A stretch of 64,000 bases of DNA. Source: Spongilla lacustris (taxonomy: Eukaryota > Porifera > Demospongiae > Spongillida > Spongillidae). Of this stretch, positions 10,921-22,479 are shown piece by piece. The notes under the pieces were generated by a model. The model did not search any database, had not been told where the DNA came from, and saw only the letters and a program-made list of their open reading frames with translations. Made by a program: the position numbers and the translations under genes. The number at the start of each line of letters is the position of its first letter. Position 1 is the first letter of the stretch. The stretch is taken from contig OX442429.1 in the NCBI GenBank assembly GCA_949361645.1, positions 4,319,147-4,383,146 on the forward strand, in the 5' to 3' direction.

Positions 10921-12980
10921 CTACCAGGTGAGGTCATCCTCTTTCTTGACTGTGAACTTCTGGCTGCTCTCCGAGTAGAACTGTGAGTACCACCGCCTAT
11001 GTTCCAGTATCAGGCGGTCTTCCTTCACCAACAGTGGCTTGGACAGGTAGGTCTTGTTGCTCCACACGTTCACGTCCCTATCAATCTGCACCCCCATGCC
11101 CTAAAGGATTACAAAAATAAAATTTAAAAAAAACAGTGGTATTACATGCACCTGCATGGGGGTGTGGTCAAGAAATGATGGGGCTTTGTCAGTACAGTTA
11201 GCCTCTACCATACTGTGCTGCTATGGTTACTGCTCACCTTCAGCATACCGGTCGCTATAAAAGTAGGCATCCACCAGTCAGCAAAGACATAGTTGGTCAT
11301 CCTTTGGTTCAGTGGCTCTTCTGGGACCACTGTCTGTAGCCATGCCCCATTCCCAAATATGGTCTTGAACCGAAGTATTACTAGTGACGGGCCAATCTGA
11401 AGGGCGCTAAGGTTCACATCCAAGAACGGTAGCGCGAGGCCAAGGACAGAGTTGGCAAGGTGAAGAGTCATGTGACCAATATGACTGTGAAGGGAAAGGT
11501 GAAGAGTCATGTGACCAATATGACTGTGAAGGGAAAGGTGAAGAGTCATGTGACCAATATGACTGTGAAGGGAAAGGTGAAGAGTCATGTGACCAATATG
11601 ACTGTGAAGGGAAAGGTGAAGAGTCATGTGACCAATATGACTGTGAAGGGAAAGGTGAAGAGTCATGTGACCAATATGACTGTGAAGGGAAAGGTGAAGA
11701 GTCATGTGACCAATATGACTGTGAAGGGAAAGGTGAAGAGTCATGTGACCAATATGACTGTGAAGGGAAAGGTGAAGAGTCATGTGACCAATATGACTGT
11801 GAAGGGAAAGGTGATGAGTCATGTGACCAACATGACTGTGAAGGGAAAGGTGAAGAGTCATGTGACCAATATGACTGTGAAGGGAAAGGTGATGAGTCAT
11901 GTGACCAACATGACTGTGAAGGGAAAGGTGAAGAGTCATGTGACCAACATGACTGTGAAGGGAAAGGTGAAGAGTCATGTGACCAATATGACTGTGAAGG
12001 GAAAGGTGATGAGTCATGTGACCAACATGACTGTGAAGGGAAAGGTGAAGAGTCATGTGACCAATATGACTGTGAAGGGAAAGGTGATGAGTCATGTGAC
12101 CAACATGACTGTGAAGGGAAAGGTGAAGAGTCATGTGACCAATATGACTGTGAAGGGAAAGGTGAAGAGTCATGTGACCAACATGACTGTGAAGGGAAAG
12201 GTGAAGAGTCATGTGACCAACATGACTGTGAAGGGAAAGGTGAAGAGTCATGTGACCAATATGACTGTGAAGGGAAAGGTGAAGAGTCATAAGACCAATA
12301 TGACTGTGAAGGGAAAGGTGATGAGTCATGTGACCAACATGACTGTGAAGGGAAAGGTGAAGAGTCATGTGACCAATATGACTGTGAAGGGAAAGGTGAT
12401 GAGTCATAAGACCAATATGACTGTGAAGGGAAACAAGGCAAATAACTATATGTCAATTATGGGGACATACAGTGAAGAGTCATGTGACCAATGGAAATAG
12501 GAGCCATGCAATGGGACAAGGCAGTAAGAAACAGAACAGCATTTGAAGAGGTATAGTAAGTATTGGGCAATGCCATGACAATATGTTGATGTTCAGCATA
12601 ACATCATATACCACCCCTCCCTCTAACATGTCAATTATGATTGTTCTGCAAGGGAATGCTTCAATGTAGCACAACTTCAATGTCTTGATTTCAATTTACA
12701 TGTAGAGGTACTGGTGATATTCAGTTACATATTCCCTAGCCCCCCCATCCCTGCACAGATACATGTACACTATACCTCATAGATTCATTTTCAGGTTGCC
12801 AGGTGGCAGTCCACTTGTGTGAATGTAGATTGGACAGCCATGTTTCTGCAAAGCTCACACTACCCCCTCCTGCAATACCAGGCTGATGGAGGGCATTCAG
12901 GTGAGCCACATCTGCTCCATTCTCTGATATCTCCTCAATGTGAGCTGCAATGTAGTGCACAACCCTTCCCCTGTGTGTGT

Positions 12981-13013
<33 letters not shown>

Positions 13014-16000
13014 AGTATGTAGCATAGATAGTAACAACACACTTGTGTACAAATCCTTGAAATTGAAAAAAAAAACAAGAGCTTATTTCACATGCAGAAT
13101 ACATGTATGCAGTTCACTGTGTGTACAGGAGGCTACTGGTCCCATTATGTGTACAGGTTCTTTGAAAATCGCATTCCCTTTCTGTATAGCAGCTCACATG
13201 ACATACATACATTATAGTTCGCGCGGCTCCCAAATCGGTCACGGACCAAGTATCTTCCATTGCTGAACTTGAACAACGGGGCCCGGCGCTGAACCACCTT
13301 TCGCCATGCCTGTAGTTCAGTACAGCCGCCACAGGCTGCATGGGCAAAAGTCCGAACCTGTGCTCATTAGGGTTACCAGCCTGGATGAATTAGGACGAGG
13401 CGTCGTCGCTAGGTCTTCAAATAAAAGCACAGGTGGGATTGCGGGTCAAACGCCGACTCGCGGAGGGTATATACAAGTATATATATACCACCAACTCGCC
13501 CTAGCGCAGGCGTCCGTGCAAACAAAACGTAACGACCCACCCCCACCAGCTGACCACGCCCCCTTTACGGGACTCGGCCCGTTCGGATTAGGGGCAGGAC
13601 CGCCGGTCTCGCTTGGGGGAGGAAGCCAGGAGGGACTCCGCTTCGCCCAACACTCTGATAATATCGTAGTGCGCGCTAAGTTCACCCTGCCCGCCCTCCC
13701 TTGCATAGAAGCGCATGTATAGCGACCTCTCCCACCCCCCAAATGTTGGTGCGCAAACATTAAGTGCAAATAAGATTTTCTGAATTCATGAGTTCAAAGG
13801 GAAGACATCTCACCTGTATGTCCACTTCCTTGTCTTTATCTCCTCTACCTCCTCCAGAGAGTACTTGGGGTCCCTCCCCTCCACATCATACCACACATAG
13901 ATCAGCTCATTGCACTCAGCAGAAGGCCACACCTTCGTCTTTGCAAATTTGGGGATCTGGGTACGATATGTAAGAGGGAGGGAAAATAGGGTGAGGAAAA
14001 TTCATGCAATCCAATGAAAGATGTAATGACGCCAAGAGGACAAGTACACACCCATCAAGTACACACCCATCACCAACAGGACGAGTACACACCCATCACC
14101 AAGGGGACAAGTACACACCCATCACCAAGGGGACAAGTACACACCCATCACCAAGAGGACAAGTACACACCCATCACCAAGGGGACAAGTACACACCCAT
14201 CACCAAGGGGACAAGTACACACCCATCACCACTGAGGGGACAAGTACACACCCATCACCATAAGGACAAGTACACACCCATCACCAAGGGGACAAGTACA
14301 CACCCATCCCCAAGAGGACAAGTACACACCCATCACCAAGAGGACAAGTACACACCCATCACCAAGAAGACAAGTACACACCCATCACCAAGGGGACAAG
14401 TACACACCCATCACCAAGAAGACAAGTACACACCCATCACCAAGGGGACAAGTACACACCCATCCCCAAGAGGACAAGTACACACCCATCACCAAGAGGA
14501 CAAGTACATACCCATCCCCAAGAGGACAAGTACACACCCATCACCAAGAGGACAAGTACACACCCATCCCCAAGAGGACAAGTACACACCCATCACCAAG
14601 AAGACAAGTACACACCCATCACCAAGGGGACAAGTACACACCCATCACCAAGGGGACAAGTACACACCCATCACCACTGAGGGGACAAGTACACACCCAT
14701 CACCAAGGGGACAAGTACACACCCATCACCAAGAGGACAAGTACACACCCATCACCAAGAAGACAAGTACACACCCATCACCAAGGGGACAAGTACACAC
14801 CCATCACCAAGGGGACAAGTACACACCCATCACCACTGAGGGGACAAGTACACACCCATCACCAAGGGGACAAGTACACACCCATCACCAAGAGGACAAG
14901 TACACACCCATCACCAAGGGGACAAGTACACACCCATCACCAAGAGGACAAGTACACACCCATCACCAAGAGGACAAGTACACACCCATCACCAAGAGGA
15001 CAAGTACACACCCATCACCAAGAAGACAAGTACACACCCATCACCAAGAGGACAAGTACACACCCATCACCAAGAGGACAAGTACACACCCATCACCAAG
15101 AGGACAAGTACACATACACACCCATCACCAAGGAGACAAGTACACACCCATCACCAAGAGCACCCATCACCAAGAGGACAAGTACACATACACACCCATC
15201 ACCTCTGAGGGGACAAGTACACGTCCTCAAAGCATAATACCTTATCAGCATAGGGTATTTTGACACACTGGCCGCTTTCACCATCGAACTGCCAACCATG
15301 GAAGGGGCACTCGATGCAGTTGCCATGGACACGACCTCCAACACCAAGGTTTGCTCCAAGGTGGGGACAGTAGGCATCAACGATCGATACCTGCGTGGGG
15401 AGGAGGTGGGAGGGCTAAATGATATTTCACCATGAACACTGCTTTTCCCAAAATGAAATATTATGTGGATCTGCAGATATTGATCTGCCCACCACTGAAG
15501 GTACATCACACTTTAGGAAATGGAGGGCATATGGGAAGGTAGAAGCAAAATCAATCCTATTTGTTTCAAGATTTATGACATAAACTTGTCCCCGTGCTAG
15601 CAATATTAACCAACTGTGGTTCCGAGCTTCCTGTTTGGGTGGTTAACTATTTAAGCACAATACAGCAGTGCAAGCCACACCCACTAGTTAGCACTTCCCT
15701 GTTAACCCTGCATTTCATTTGTCAATCTTGCCACCACCCTGGCTGCAAGTGAATGATTATTTAGTGCTTGCTAAGAAGTACACATGCATCAGACCATACG
15801 TTTATATCAAAAGTGCTAGACTTCAAACTGATTGGTTTATGTGTCATAGGGTTTTTTTGTCAGGATCTCTGCACAATTCTATGCAGTCCAGTTACAACTT
15901 CCAATGCAATCAGCATAAAATGAAATTCTATGTAGTAAAGTCTAGCGTTGGTAAAAATGATTTACACCACAGCAATTAGTTACATGTACACCTAAAGGCC

Positions 16001-17940
16001 AGCATACATATACATATATATGAGGGGACTTTGTTGCCAGCAACTGGGTAAAAGTCCAGTAAGCCATCCATAAACTAATGTTGTTTCACTGGACTCAACC
16101 TTTACCCATGAGTCCTCAGTATGCTCCATGAATGCTGGTAAGACTTCAACAGGAACAATTGCAAGATAATGATCAAATGAATACATGTAAGCTTGCTACA
16201 GCTTGTTGCTTATGCATGGGTGGTGTCCAGCAGAACTCCTGGGCTAATGTGGGTTGGACTTTAGTCCATTTTCTTGCTATAAAAAAGTTAATCAAAGCAC
16301 ATACAGTAGCCTCTAAACTAGTCAACAAAGCCATACCACTCATTCCACATCACAAACCACTGGGGGGGGGGGGGGGGGGGGGGGGGGAGGGGGGTGCTGC
16401 TACTTATACTAATATGTCTGCCCTGCACATGCACTCACTTTGGGGAATTCAAGAAGGAATGGTGACAAAGGGAGAGAGGAAGGGTGCCATGTATTTTATT
16501 ATCTGATAAGATTATAGATCAAGAGACATACATGTGCACAACACAGTTGAGGTAAGAACTTTGATGCAACCAATGAATTTAGCTGCACTTTACTGATGGT
16601 TAGATGCTAGGTCCCTGCCCTTTGTACCCAACACCCATCCAGCTGTTAAATACTGCACCCATTATTGGATGCCATACACGTGTGCACTTAAGAAGTGGCA
16701 TAATGCTCATCTGGTCCCATGCTGATTTGTGGCATACATGTACCTTACTCAAGCATACAGTACTAAGCACATCGATCAAACCACATATACCACATCACAA
16801 ACCACTTGGGGGGGGGGGGGGGGGGTGCTGCTACTTATACTAATATGTCTGCCCTGCACATGCACTCACTTTGGAGAATTCAAGGAGGAATGGTGACGGG
16901 AGAGAGGAAGAGGGGAGAGGAGAGGAGAGGGAGGGAAAGAGGGGAGAAAGAGAAAGAGAAGGGGAGGAATGCCATGTATTTTATTACCTGATAAGATTAT
17001 TTACACCTCTACATGTGTACATGTAGATTAGGAGACATAAAAGTGCACAACATGTATGTGTGTGTGTGTGTGTGTATGTGCACATGTGCATGCAAAACTT
17101 GCACAAAGCATGACACACAGCAAGCAACACAAAACACAGCACATGCGCACACACACAACAAATATACACACCTTGCCATTTTCACCTCGGAACACAGCTA
17201 AATTCTGTCCTAACATGGAGATAGCTTTAGCAGCCTTCTTTGGAAGTTCACATGACCTCATCACCTCATACCAGCCATTAGGGTATGGAGGGGGAATGTT
17301 TCCAACCTTCCTTAGACGTTGGACAAGACTACTAAGCTCCTTCCTATCTTTGCCTAAGGAAAGGAAAAGATATCACCACACCATAATGACATTTTACAGA
17401 GAGATTTGTTTTTGACATACTTCCATGGAAAAAAACTATATGCATTTTACCCAGTCGTTTTACGTCTGAATGTATGCCAAAGCATCTTCTGCTTCGTGGA
17501 ACATCATGTAATTAAAAACAAACTGCCCTTTCAAGAACTAAAAGCTTGGTTTGCTGTAGATAATGACCGCAATTAGGAGTCAATTAGCGGTGGTCATGCA
17601 CGGTTGCTGTTCGAGTCAAATTGATACGTGCGTTATGCACAGCACATAAGCGCACAATTGCAATGCGAGAAAGGACGATGTATGTGTTGAAGCCATAATA
17701 TTTTTTTAAAGCGCAGCGTGCAGCCAATATATATAACATGGAACGTGTTTCCGCGCAGCAATTTCGCTTGCTAAATCTATGGTCGAGTACGCGTTGCTAT
17801 AGTCTAAATAATATCTCTACATGCTCACATGTATAGCCCAAATTTACGTACTTGTCTCAGCATGGTCTCAGTGACTAACTGTTAACTGATTTTATTTTAC
17901 GATCGCAGTGCAGCGTGGTTGAAAAATCCCCATCAGCTGC

Positions 17941-17973
<33 letters not shown>

Positions 17974-18363
17974 ATTTCTTCACCTAGCTCAAACCCAACA
18001 CTCGTTAGAAGCTGACAAGAGTTGCTTACCAGGTGGGATCTGGAAGCCCAAGTCCCTGGACTTAGCATTGTGCACCAGATCGACAGGTGAGAACAGCACG
18101 AGGTACACTCGGACGATAAGGTATGCAGCATACAGCAGCGCCAAAGCGGCCCCGAATACCTTCAGCAAGGGGCCGACCTCTAAGTAGAGAATGCCTTTAG
18201 GCACCAGATCGGCAATTACTCTCCGGCAAGTTGAATTCCCTCCAGTGCACAGCACCGCCTGCGTGACGCCTCGCTCGTATACTTCTTTGTAGAGGTATGA
18301 GAACGCCAGTAATCCGAACACGTGCATCGACGCGGCCTTCAAGTTGTTTCCAGAAAGAAACAT
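10921..18363 (-). CDS. nvd-like: Neverland/DAF-36-like Rieske oxygenase, copy 1
   Basis: Seven coding exons on the minus strand: 18363-18030, 17353-17172, 15390-15241, 13956-13814, 12970-12776, 11484-11238, 11100-10921 (TAG). All have GT-AG borders, and the total gives 476 aa. Exon 1 carries hydrophobic N-terminal segments ([30 protein letters not shown]), likely membrane anchors. Exon 3 has the Rieske motif CPH-x17-CPFH, which binds a 2Fe-2S cluster. Exon 5 has [13 protein letters not shown], the E-x3-D-x2-H-x4-H catalytic iron site. Known family members dehydrogenate cholesterol at C7-C8. The substrate here is inferred, not shown. Introns hold a 26-bp minisatellite beginning a few bases from the exon 3 donor, a CA-repeat acceptor before exon 5, and a 39-bp array that repeats the exon 6 acceptor. 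The ATG at 18363 gives exon 1 a length (334 bp) close to its paralogs (331 bp). Confidence 0.9.
11116..11121 (+). promoter_or_regulatory. Candidate polyadenylation signal for the ATOX1-like gene
   Basis: This is the first plus-strand AATAAA after the ATOX1-like stop codon. It lies in intron 6 of the opposing oxygenase gene. If used, the transcript would run antisense across the whole last oxygenase exon. Inference only. Confidence 0.3.
11461..12431 (-). repeat. 39-bp array of splice acceptor plus exon start, ~25 copies
   Basis: On the gene strand each unit reads CTTTCCCTTCACAG (pyrimidine tract and AG) followed by TCATATTGGTCACATGACTC and TTCAC. The last unit (11461-11499) is the real intron 5/exon 6 junction: exon 6 starting at 11484 has exactly the 247 bp found in both paralogs. 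Each unit also contains a TGAC that could serve as a branch site. Variants are few: ATATTGG versus ATGTTGG, ACTCTTCACC versus ACTCATCACC, and two units with TTATGACTC. The minus-strand frame stays open to 12407. Confidence 0.95.
12971..13013. repeat. (TG)n microsatellite at the exon 5 acceptor of copy 1
   Basis: On the gene strand a CA repeat runs directly into the acceptor CACACAG|GGGAAGG and takes the place of the usual pyrimidine tract. Confidence 0.9.
13215..13735. other. CpG-rich block inside intron 4 of copy 1
   Basis: A GC- and CpG-rich stretch contrasts with the AT-rich flanks. It has open frames on both strands (for example 13306-13722 plus, 138 codons), but no family is recognised. 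A TATATACAAGTATATATATA stretch lies inside it. It might be an inserted element, an internal promoter, or foreign DNA. Confidence 0.4.
14040..15232. repeat. 26-bp minisatellite, ~45 copies
   Basis: The unit is GACAAGTACACACCCATCAC followed by CAAGGG, with AAGAGG, AAGAAG, TCCCC and ACTGAGG variants. It fills most of intron 3 of oxygenase copy 1 and stops a few bases from the exon 3 donor (15240/15241). Because 26 is not a multiple of three and no unit holds a plus-strand stop, all plus frames read through, giving a spurious 419-codon frame. Confidence 0.95.
16330..17000. repeat. Direct duplication with poly(G) inside intron 2 of copy 1
   Basis: About 16347-16512 and 16791-16998 share the order: CACATCACAAACCACT, a long G tract, TGCTGCTACTTATACTAATA, TGTCTGCCCTGCACATGCAC, AATTCAAG.AGGAATGGTGA, and a final ATGTATTTTATTA.CTGATAA. 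The second copy also carries a purine-rich GGGAGAGG expansion (about 16899-16965). Confidence 0.8.
17941..17971. repeat. Poly(A) tract
   Basis: An uninterrupted run of about 31 A lies in intron 1 of oxygenase copy 1. On the gene strand it is poly(T), about 60 bp after the exon 1 donor. Confidence 0.95.
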
Positions 18364-18972
18364 CTCTCTTGTTGGAACGTTCTAGTAACGTTGACAAAAC
18401 AATTTTTATAATGGGTTTTTTTTTTGCTGAAATGTATTATATGAATATGGACATGCAATTATAATTAGCGCAAAGATCTACTAGACCACGGTTGTGTGCG
18501 GCTGGAAACTAAGTCAACAATTAGATCATTTACGGTATTACCATATATTTCTTAACTGATGGCTCATTATAGACATCTGATGTTTAAAAGCAAACCATAA
18601 CTCACCAGAACTAGCAAATCAAACACTGAAAACGAACTCAAACACTGCATTCCTTTTCCTGTCATGTCCAGTCAATGCGCACAATTGAAATTCCACATAG
18701 ATAGCATGCGCATACCGTTTAGCAAGGTCACGCGATACGTATTTAGAAGGAGGGCATTACTAAATGCGACGACGTAGCCTTTGGTGACTGAACTGGAAGG
18801 TATGAGTACTACAGCGATGCTCAGGAGGCATGTGGCTACCAGAATTTACTAACCTGAAGTGGCAACGCATTTTCTGTCACCACGAACAAGCTGAGCGTAT
18901 TGCATGAATAATCGACGTACGTTGTGGTTTTGCCCTATACATTATAGGTATGGATTACAATTTCCATACATT
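18364..18972. other. Divergent intergenic region
   Basis: This lies between the start codon of oxygenase copy 1 (minus) and the RING-like fragment (plus), so it may hold promoters for both. No TATA box or motif stands out. Nothing else is recognised. Confidence 0.4.
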
Positions 18973-20780
18973 GCAGAGTGTGTGGGCAGAGGCTAACGAA
19001 GTACAAGGCAAAGAAAAGAACCAGCTCTGAGTGCATAGCATTCTCAGCTGAGCTGAAAAAAGCTTTTGACATTGACACATCTGGGGATGATGTAACCCTA
19101 AGATGTTCTGCATGCAATGTAAGCTGGGTATGTAGAGAACCATCTGTGCCATCACAAAGTGAGTGCATCACAAATGTGTAGTGATGCTATTTGAGTGGCA
19201 AAACAAGTAAACATATGACATCATAAGAGGTCATCTTGAGAAGATTGCCCCTCCTCTAGTTCTCCATAGTGAGCCTAGCCCACCTTTGGCAAGAGCTAAC
19301 AACCTATCAATGCTAAAGGAGCTGAAGTGTGCACTGTGCTCCAACACCCTCTCACAGCCACTGGAACTGCTGTGTGGTGCACTGGTGTGCTCCAAATGCC
19401 TCCGGGAGTGGATAGCAGCATATGATGCTGTGAACCGTCCATGCTGCTCAGAGGACGGATAGTCCTCTGCTGCTTAGAGATGGTCCCATGTTGCTCAGTA
19501 ATGGTCCCATGCTGCCCAGAGGATGGTCCCATGCTGCCCGGAGGATGATCCCCTGCTGCTCAGAGGATGGTTCCCTGCTGATCAGAGGATGATCTCCTGC
19601 TGCTCAGTGGATGATCCCCTGCTGCTCAGATGCTGCTCAGAGGACGGTCCCCTGCTGATCAGAGGATGGTCCCATGCTGCTCAGAGGATGATCCCCTGTT
19701 GCTCAGAGGATGATCCCCTGCTGCTCAGAGGACAGTCCCATGCTGCTCAGAGGACGGTCCCCTGCTGATCAGAGGATGGTCCCCTGCTGATCAGAGGATG
19801 GTCCCATGCTGCCCAGAGAATGATCCTCTGCTGCTCAGAGGATGATCCCCTGCTGCTCAGAGGATGATCTCCTGCTGCTCAGAGGATGATCCCCTGCCGC
19901 TCAGAGGACAGTCCCATGCTGCTCAGAGGACGGTCCCCTGCTGATCAGAGGATGGTCCCCTGCTGCTCAGAGGATGATCCCCTGCTGCTCTGAGGATGAT
20001 CCCCTGCTGCCCAGAGGAAAATCCCCTGACGGTCACCAGATGGTCCCCTAGTCAGACTATCATCAAGTGTGATAATGCTGCTGTCAGATGTTCTGGAGCA
20101 CTGTATACAGACTGCAGCAGGGATATTAAGGATGGTGACTATGAAGGGCATGAGTGTGCACCAACACTTACACCTGAGGAGGAGAAGCAAGCAGCGAGTT
20201 TGCTGAAGAGGGTAATCTCTACCAGCTAGTCCTGACAAAGCCATCATAAAACTTGCTACAGGGGAAGCAGTTAAGTGAATGTCAATGACTTGTACAGAGG
20301 TTACATAATATATACACTCACTTCTGCCAATAACATTCGTGCATGTCACCAGAGCTAAACTACAGCTGCCTACTCATCATGGACTAAAGTTCAGGTACAT
20401 GTATTGCCGGCGATTAAGGCTGGGCTTGCCATACCTTGGAATACACTGAGGCTTCTAAGGCGGTGTGTCACAACATACAGCAAAGGCTCAATTCTAACTC
20501 ACTGGTGTTTCAGGTGGCTCAAATCATCAGGAATCTGTCTGGCTGGTGAGGAAAGGATGCACCACATATCCAGCCAAATTGTTGGCGATAACCCCAAAGG
20601 AGAAACAGCCCCCTTTTCAGGGGCCAAGTCAATTCATGCAAAATTCTTGGCTTGACATTTGCTCCAATCCACAACCACATGCAGAACCTGATGCGCATTG
20701 TGCAAGAACACTTACTAAGTATTGAGCCACAATTGGTAGCTGCCATCCCCCCTCCAGCCAAGAGAGTAAAGAATAAATAA
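18973..20780 (+). pseudogene. RING-like zinc-finger gene fragment broken by a minisatellite
   Basis: The first piece, about 18979-19127 (donor gtatgtag), encodes CGQRLTKYKAKKRTSSEC, AFSAELKKAFDI and CSACNVSW. The second, about 19275-19455, encodes LKELKCALCSNTLSQPLELL and CGALVCSKCLREWI, a C-x2-C...C...C-x2-C pattern in which the usual RING His is replaced (CGA instead of CGH). After about 600 bp of minisatellite, about 20075-20212 (donor gtaatc) encodes AAVRCSGALYTDCSRDI and YEGHECAPTLTPEEEKQAAS. A last piece, about 20640-20780, encodes LGLTFAPIHNHMQNLMRIVQ and ends AKRVKNK-TAA. The order suggests one multi-exon gene, possibly a mobile-element-borne or RAG1-N-like RING protein. I do not recognise it with certainty. 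The missing His and the repeat expansion suggest it is not functional. Confidence 0.4.
19445..20045. repeat. ~21-bp minisatellite, ~28 copies
   Basis: Units of CTGCTGCTCAGAGGATGATC / CATGCTGCCCAGAGGATGGT type. The array starts exactly where the RING-like reading frame ends, with CCATGCTGCTCAGAGGACGG, so it appears to have been seeded from the exon itself. Confidence 0.9.
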
Positions 20781-22470
20781 TAATTCAGTTCAAGCTCAAT
20801 CTATTTACATACGAGCATGGAGTCAAATTTAGACCAAAAGAAATATAAGGCTATATTTTAAACGCTCTGTTAAAACCCACTTCATTGCGCAAATATTAAT
20901 TCCCCCACCCCCAAAAAGACACCAAAATGGTGGATTTTCAAAGGCTAGAAATCTACTTCAGAAAATGCGTTGCCACTAACCTGTACCAAAAAACGATAGT
21001 ACAAACAACTAACTTTACCGTGATAGCTTTGGCATGTTCCAATTCAGTCACCGAGCGTCGTTGTAGTTTTTTGAACACATGTAGTCGGTGATCGCCGTGC
21101 GTAAGTCGATAGGTTTGAAGTACCAGAGCCGACAGTTGGCAACACCAGGCCACGTGATTTTTGCTTACAATATAGTTCAAAGGTGTTTATCACTGCTAGT
21201 ATGGCTTTTAGGTGTTGATTACGTTTTATGTACCCCGTGCACAGCTGGTTCTAAAAGGCATCGGTTGTCAGGTTCGTTGCTATGGGTGTACGTAACCATT
21301 TCAATTTTTCGGGGCGTAGGGCTTAGTTTCCACGCGTTCAATGAGAGCAGACCACCGTGAGACACGTACGTACGTTGCCCTAGCCCTGTGCGCCGCGCCA
21401 CGTGTGCTTTAATAAACCGTGTCGATCAAAGCATGTGCTTATAAATTGATAATACTGAAGTTTGTTGCACTTGTATATAGGACGAGATAGTCTGTTGGAA
21501 ATTTCGTGTAGCTAGCTCTCAGCAATGTATTTAATTAACTCATGTGTGTGTACATAAGAGGGTGCTTATATGTATGTAGCCTACATGTACGTTAAAGTAG
21601 TAATAAATTCATAGATTTTTAAAATAAATATTATACAAGGCAATAATTATGTAAACTAATTATAACACACAGTTTAGTGGACCTTTGCCTCGTCACAGGC
21701 CATTGTGAGTGTGGATGAAAAGGCTAGGTCCCTTAATTCGACTCCCTTGAAGGCACATGCATGATGATTGCTGAGCGGAGTAAAGAAAAACTCAATTTGC
21801 ATCACAACCAAAAAAAGTGTGGTGGAAAAGGGTTCTTGTTGTTTATCTGCAATCTATTCTCTTGTAGACTGTGCTGCTATTCAGTACTCAGTTTAGTGGT
21901 ATTTCCTCCATTCTGTGCATAGCCGAGCTCTAGCTTCTTCATTTTCAGACTTACATCTAAGGTGCTCACCCTGCAATGGCTGCAAAGCAGGTTCTCACCG
22001 AGGAATGCAGAGGTCAGGTCTCACACCTCATTGTGTCGAACTGAAGGAAAGCCTCCTGATGGGCAATTCATGGCATGCTGCACAGTATAGATGGAGCCGC
22101 ACTGATATGCAATGGGATCAACTCTTGTGTAGAGCAAAACCATGCCTTGCAATAGGAAGATCATTCAGCCAGCTGGATGCTCCTTTTCTATCTAGAGATT
22201 GCTTTTGTTGCTGATATTGAAGTTAATAATATTAGTGTTAATACAATATTAGTATGCTAAATCTGTAGAGTCTGCTTATGTAACATAATTTCTGCAATGT
22301 GTTTGATCTTGGAGGATGTTTGAGACTCATGATAGGTGGGACCATGAAAGCATGTATACAAGCAGGATCAATGAATCCAGTTATTGTGCTTTATATCCCT
22401 TGGAATGATTCTTCCAGAGCACATGTGCCATCCAGTTATTTTTGGGCGAAGCTGCACTTGTAATCACCCT
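20781..22470. other. Intergenic, nothing firm
   Basis: AT-rich DNA with a moderately CpG-rich patch at about 20980-21420. An open frame at 21915-22214 (plus) contains CSPCNGCKAGSHRGMQRSGL and may be an upstream part of the LINE remnant that follows, but I cannot show this. Confidence 0.35.
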
Positions 22471-22479
22471 GCATATGTA

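Noticed and set aside
11205..12456. Three long overlapping ORFs (about 350-400 codons) of [19 protein letters not shown] and [11 protein letters not shown] repeats
   Set aside because: Translations of the 39-bp array. Only the frame continuous with exon 6 can be partly coding, through use of upstream splice acceptors; the others are shadows.
14040..15232. Possible CRISPR-like array, from regular spacing
   Set aside because: Direct tandem units without unique spacers, in a eukaryotic intron.
14004..15263. 419-codon [14 protein letters not shown] repeat ORF
   Set aside because: 26-bp minisatellite in intron 3 of oxygenase copy 1, with all three plus frames open.
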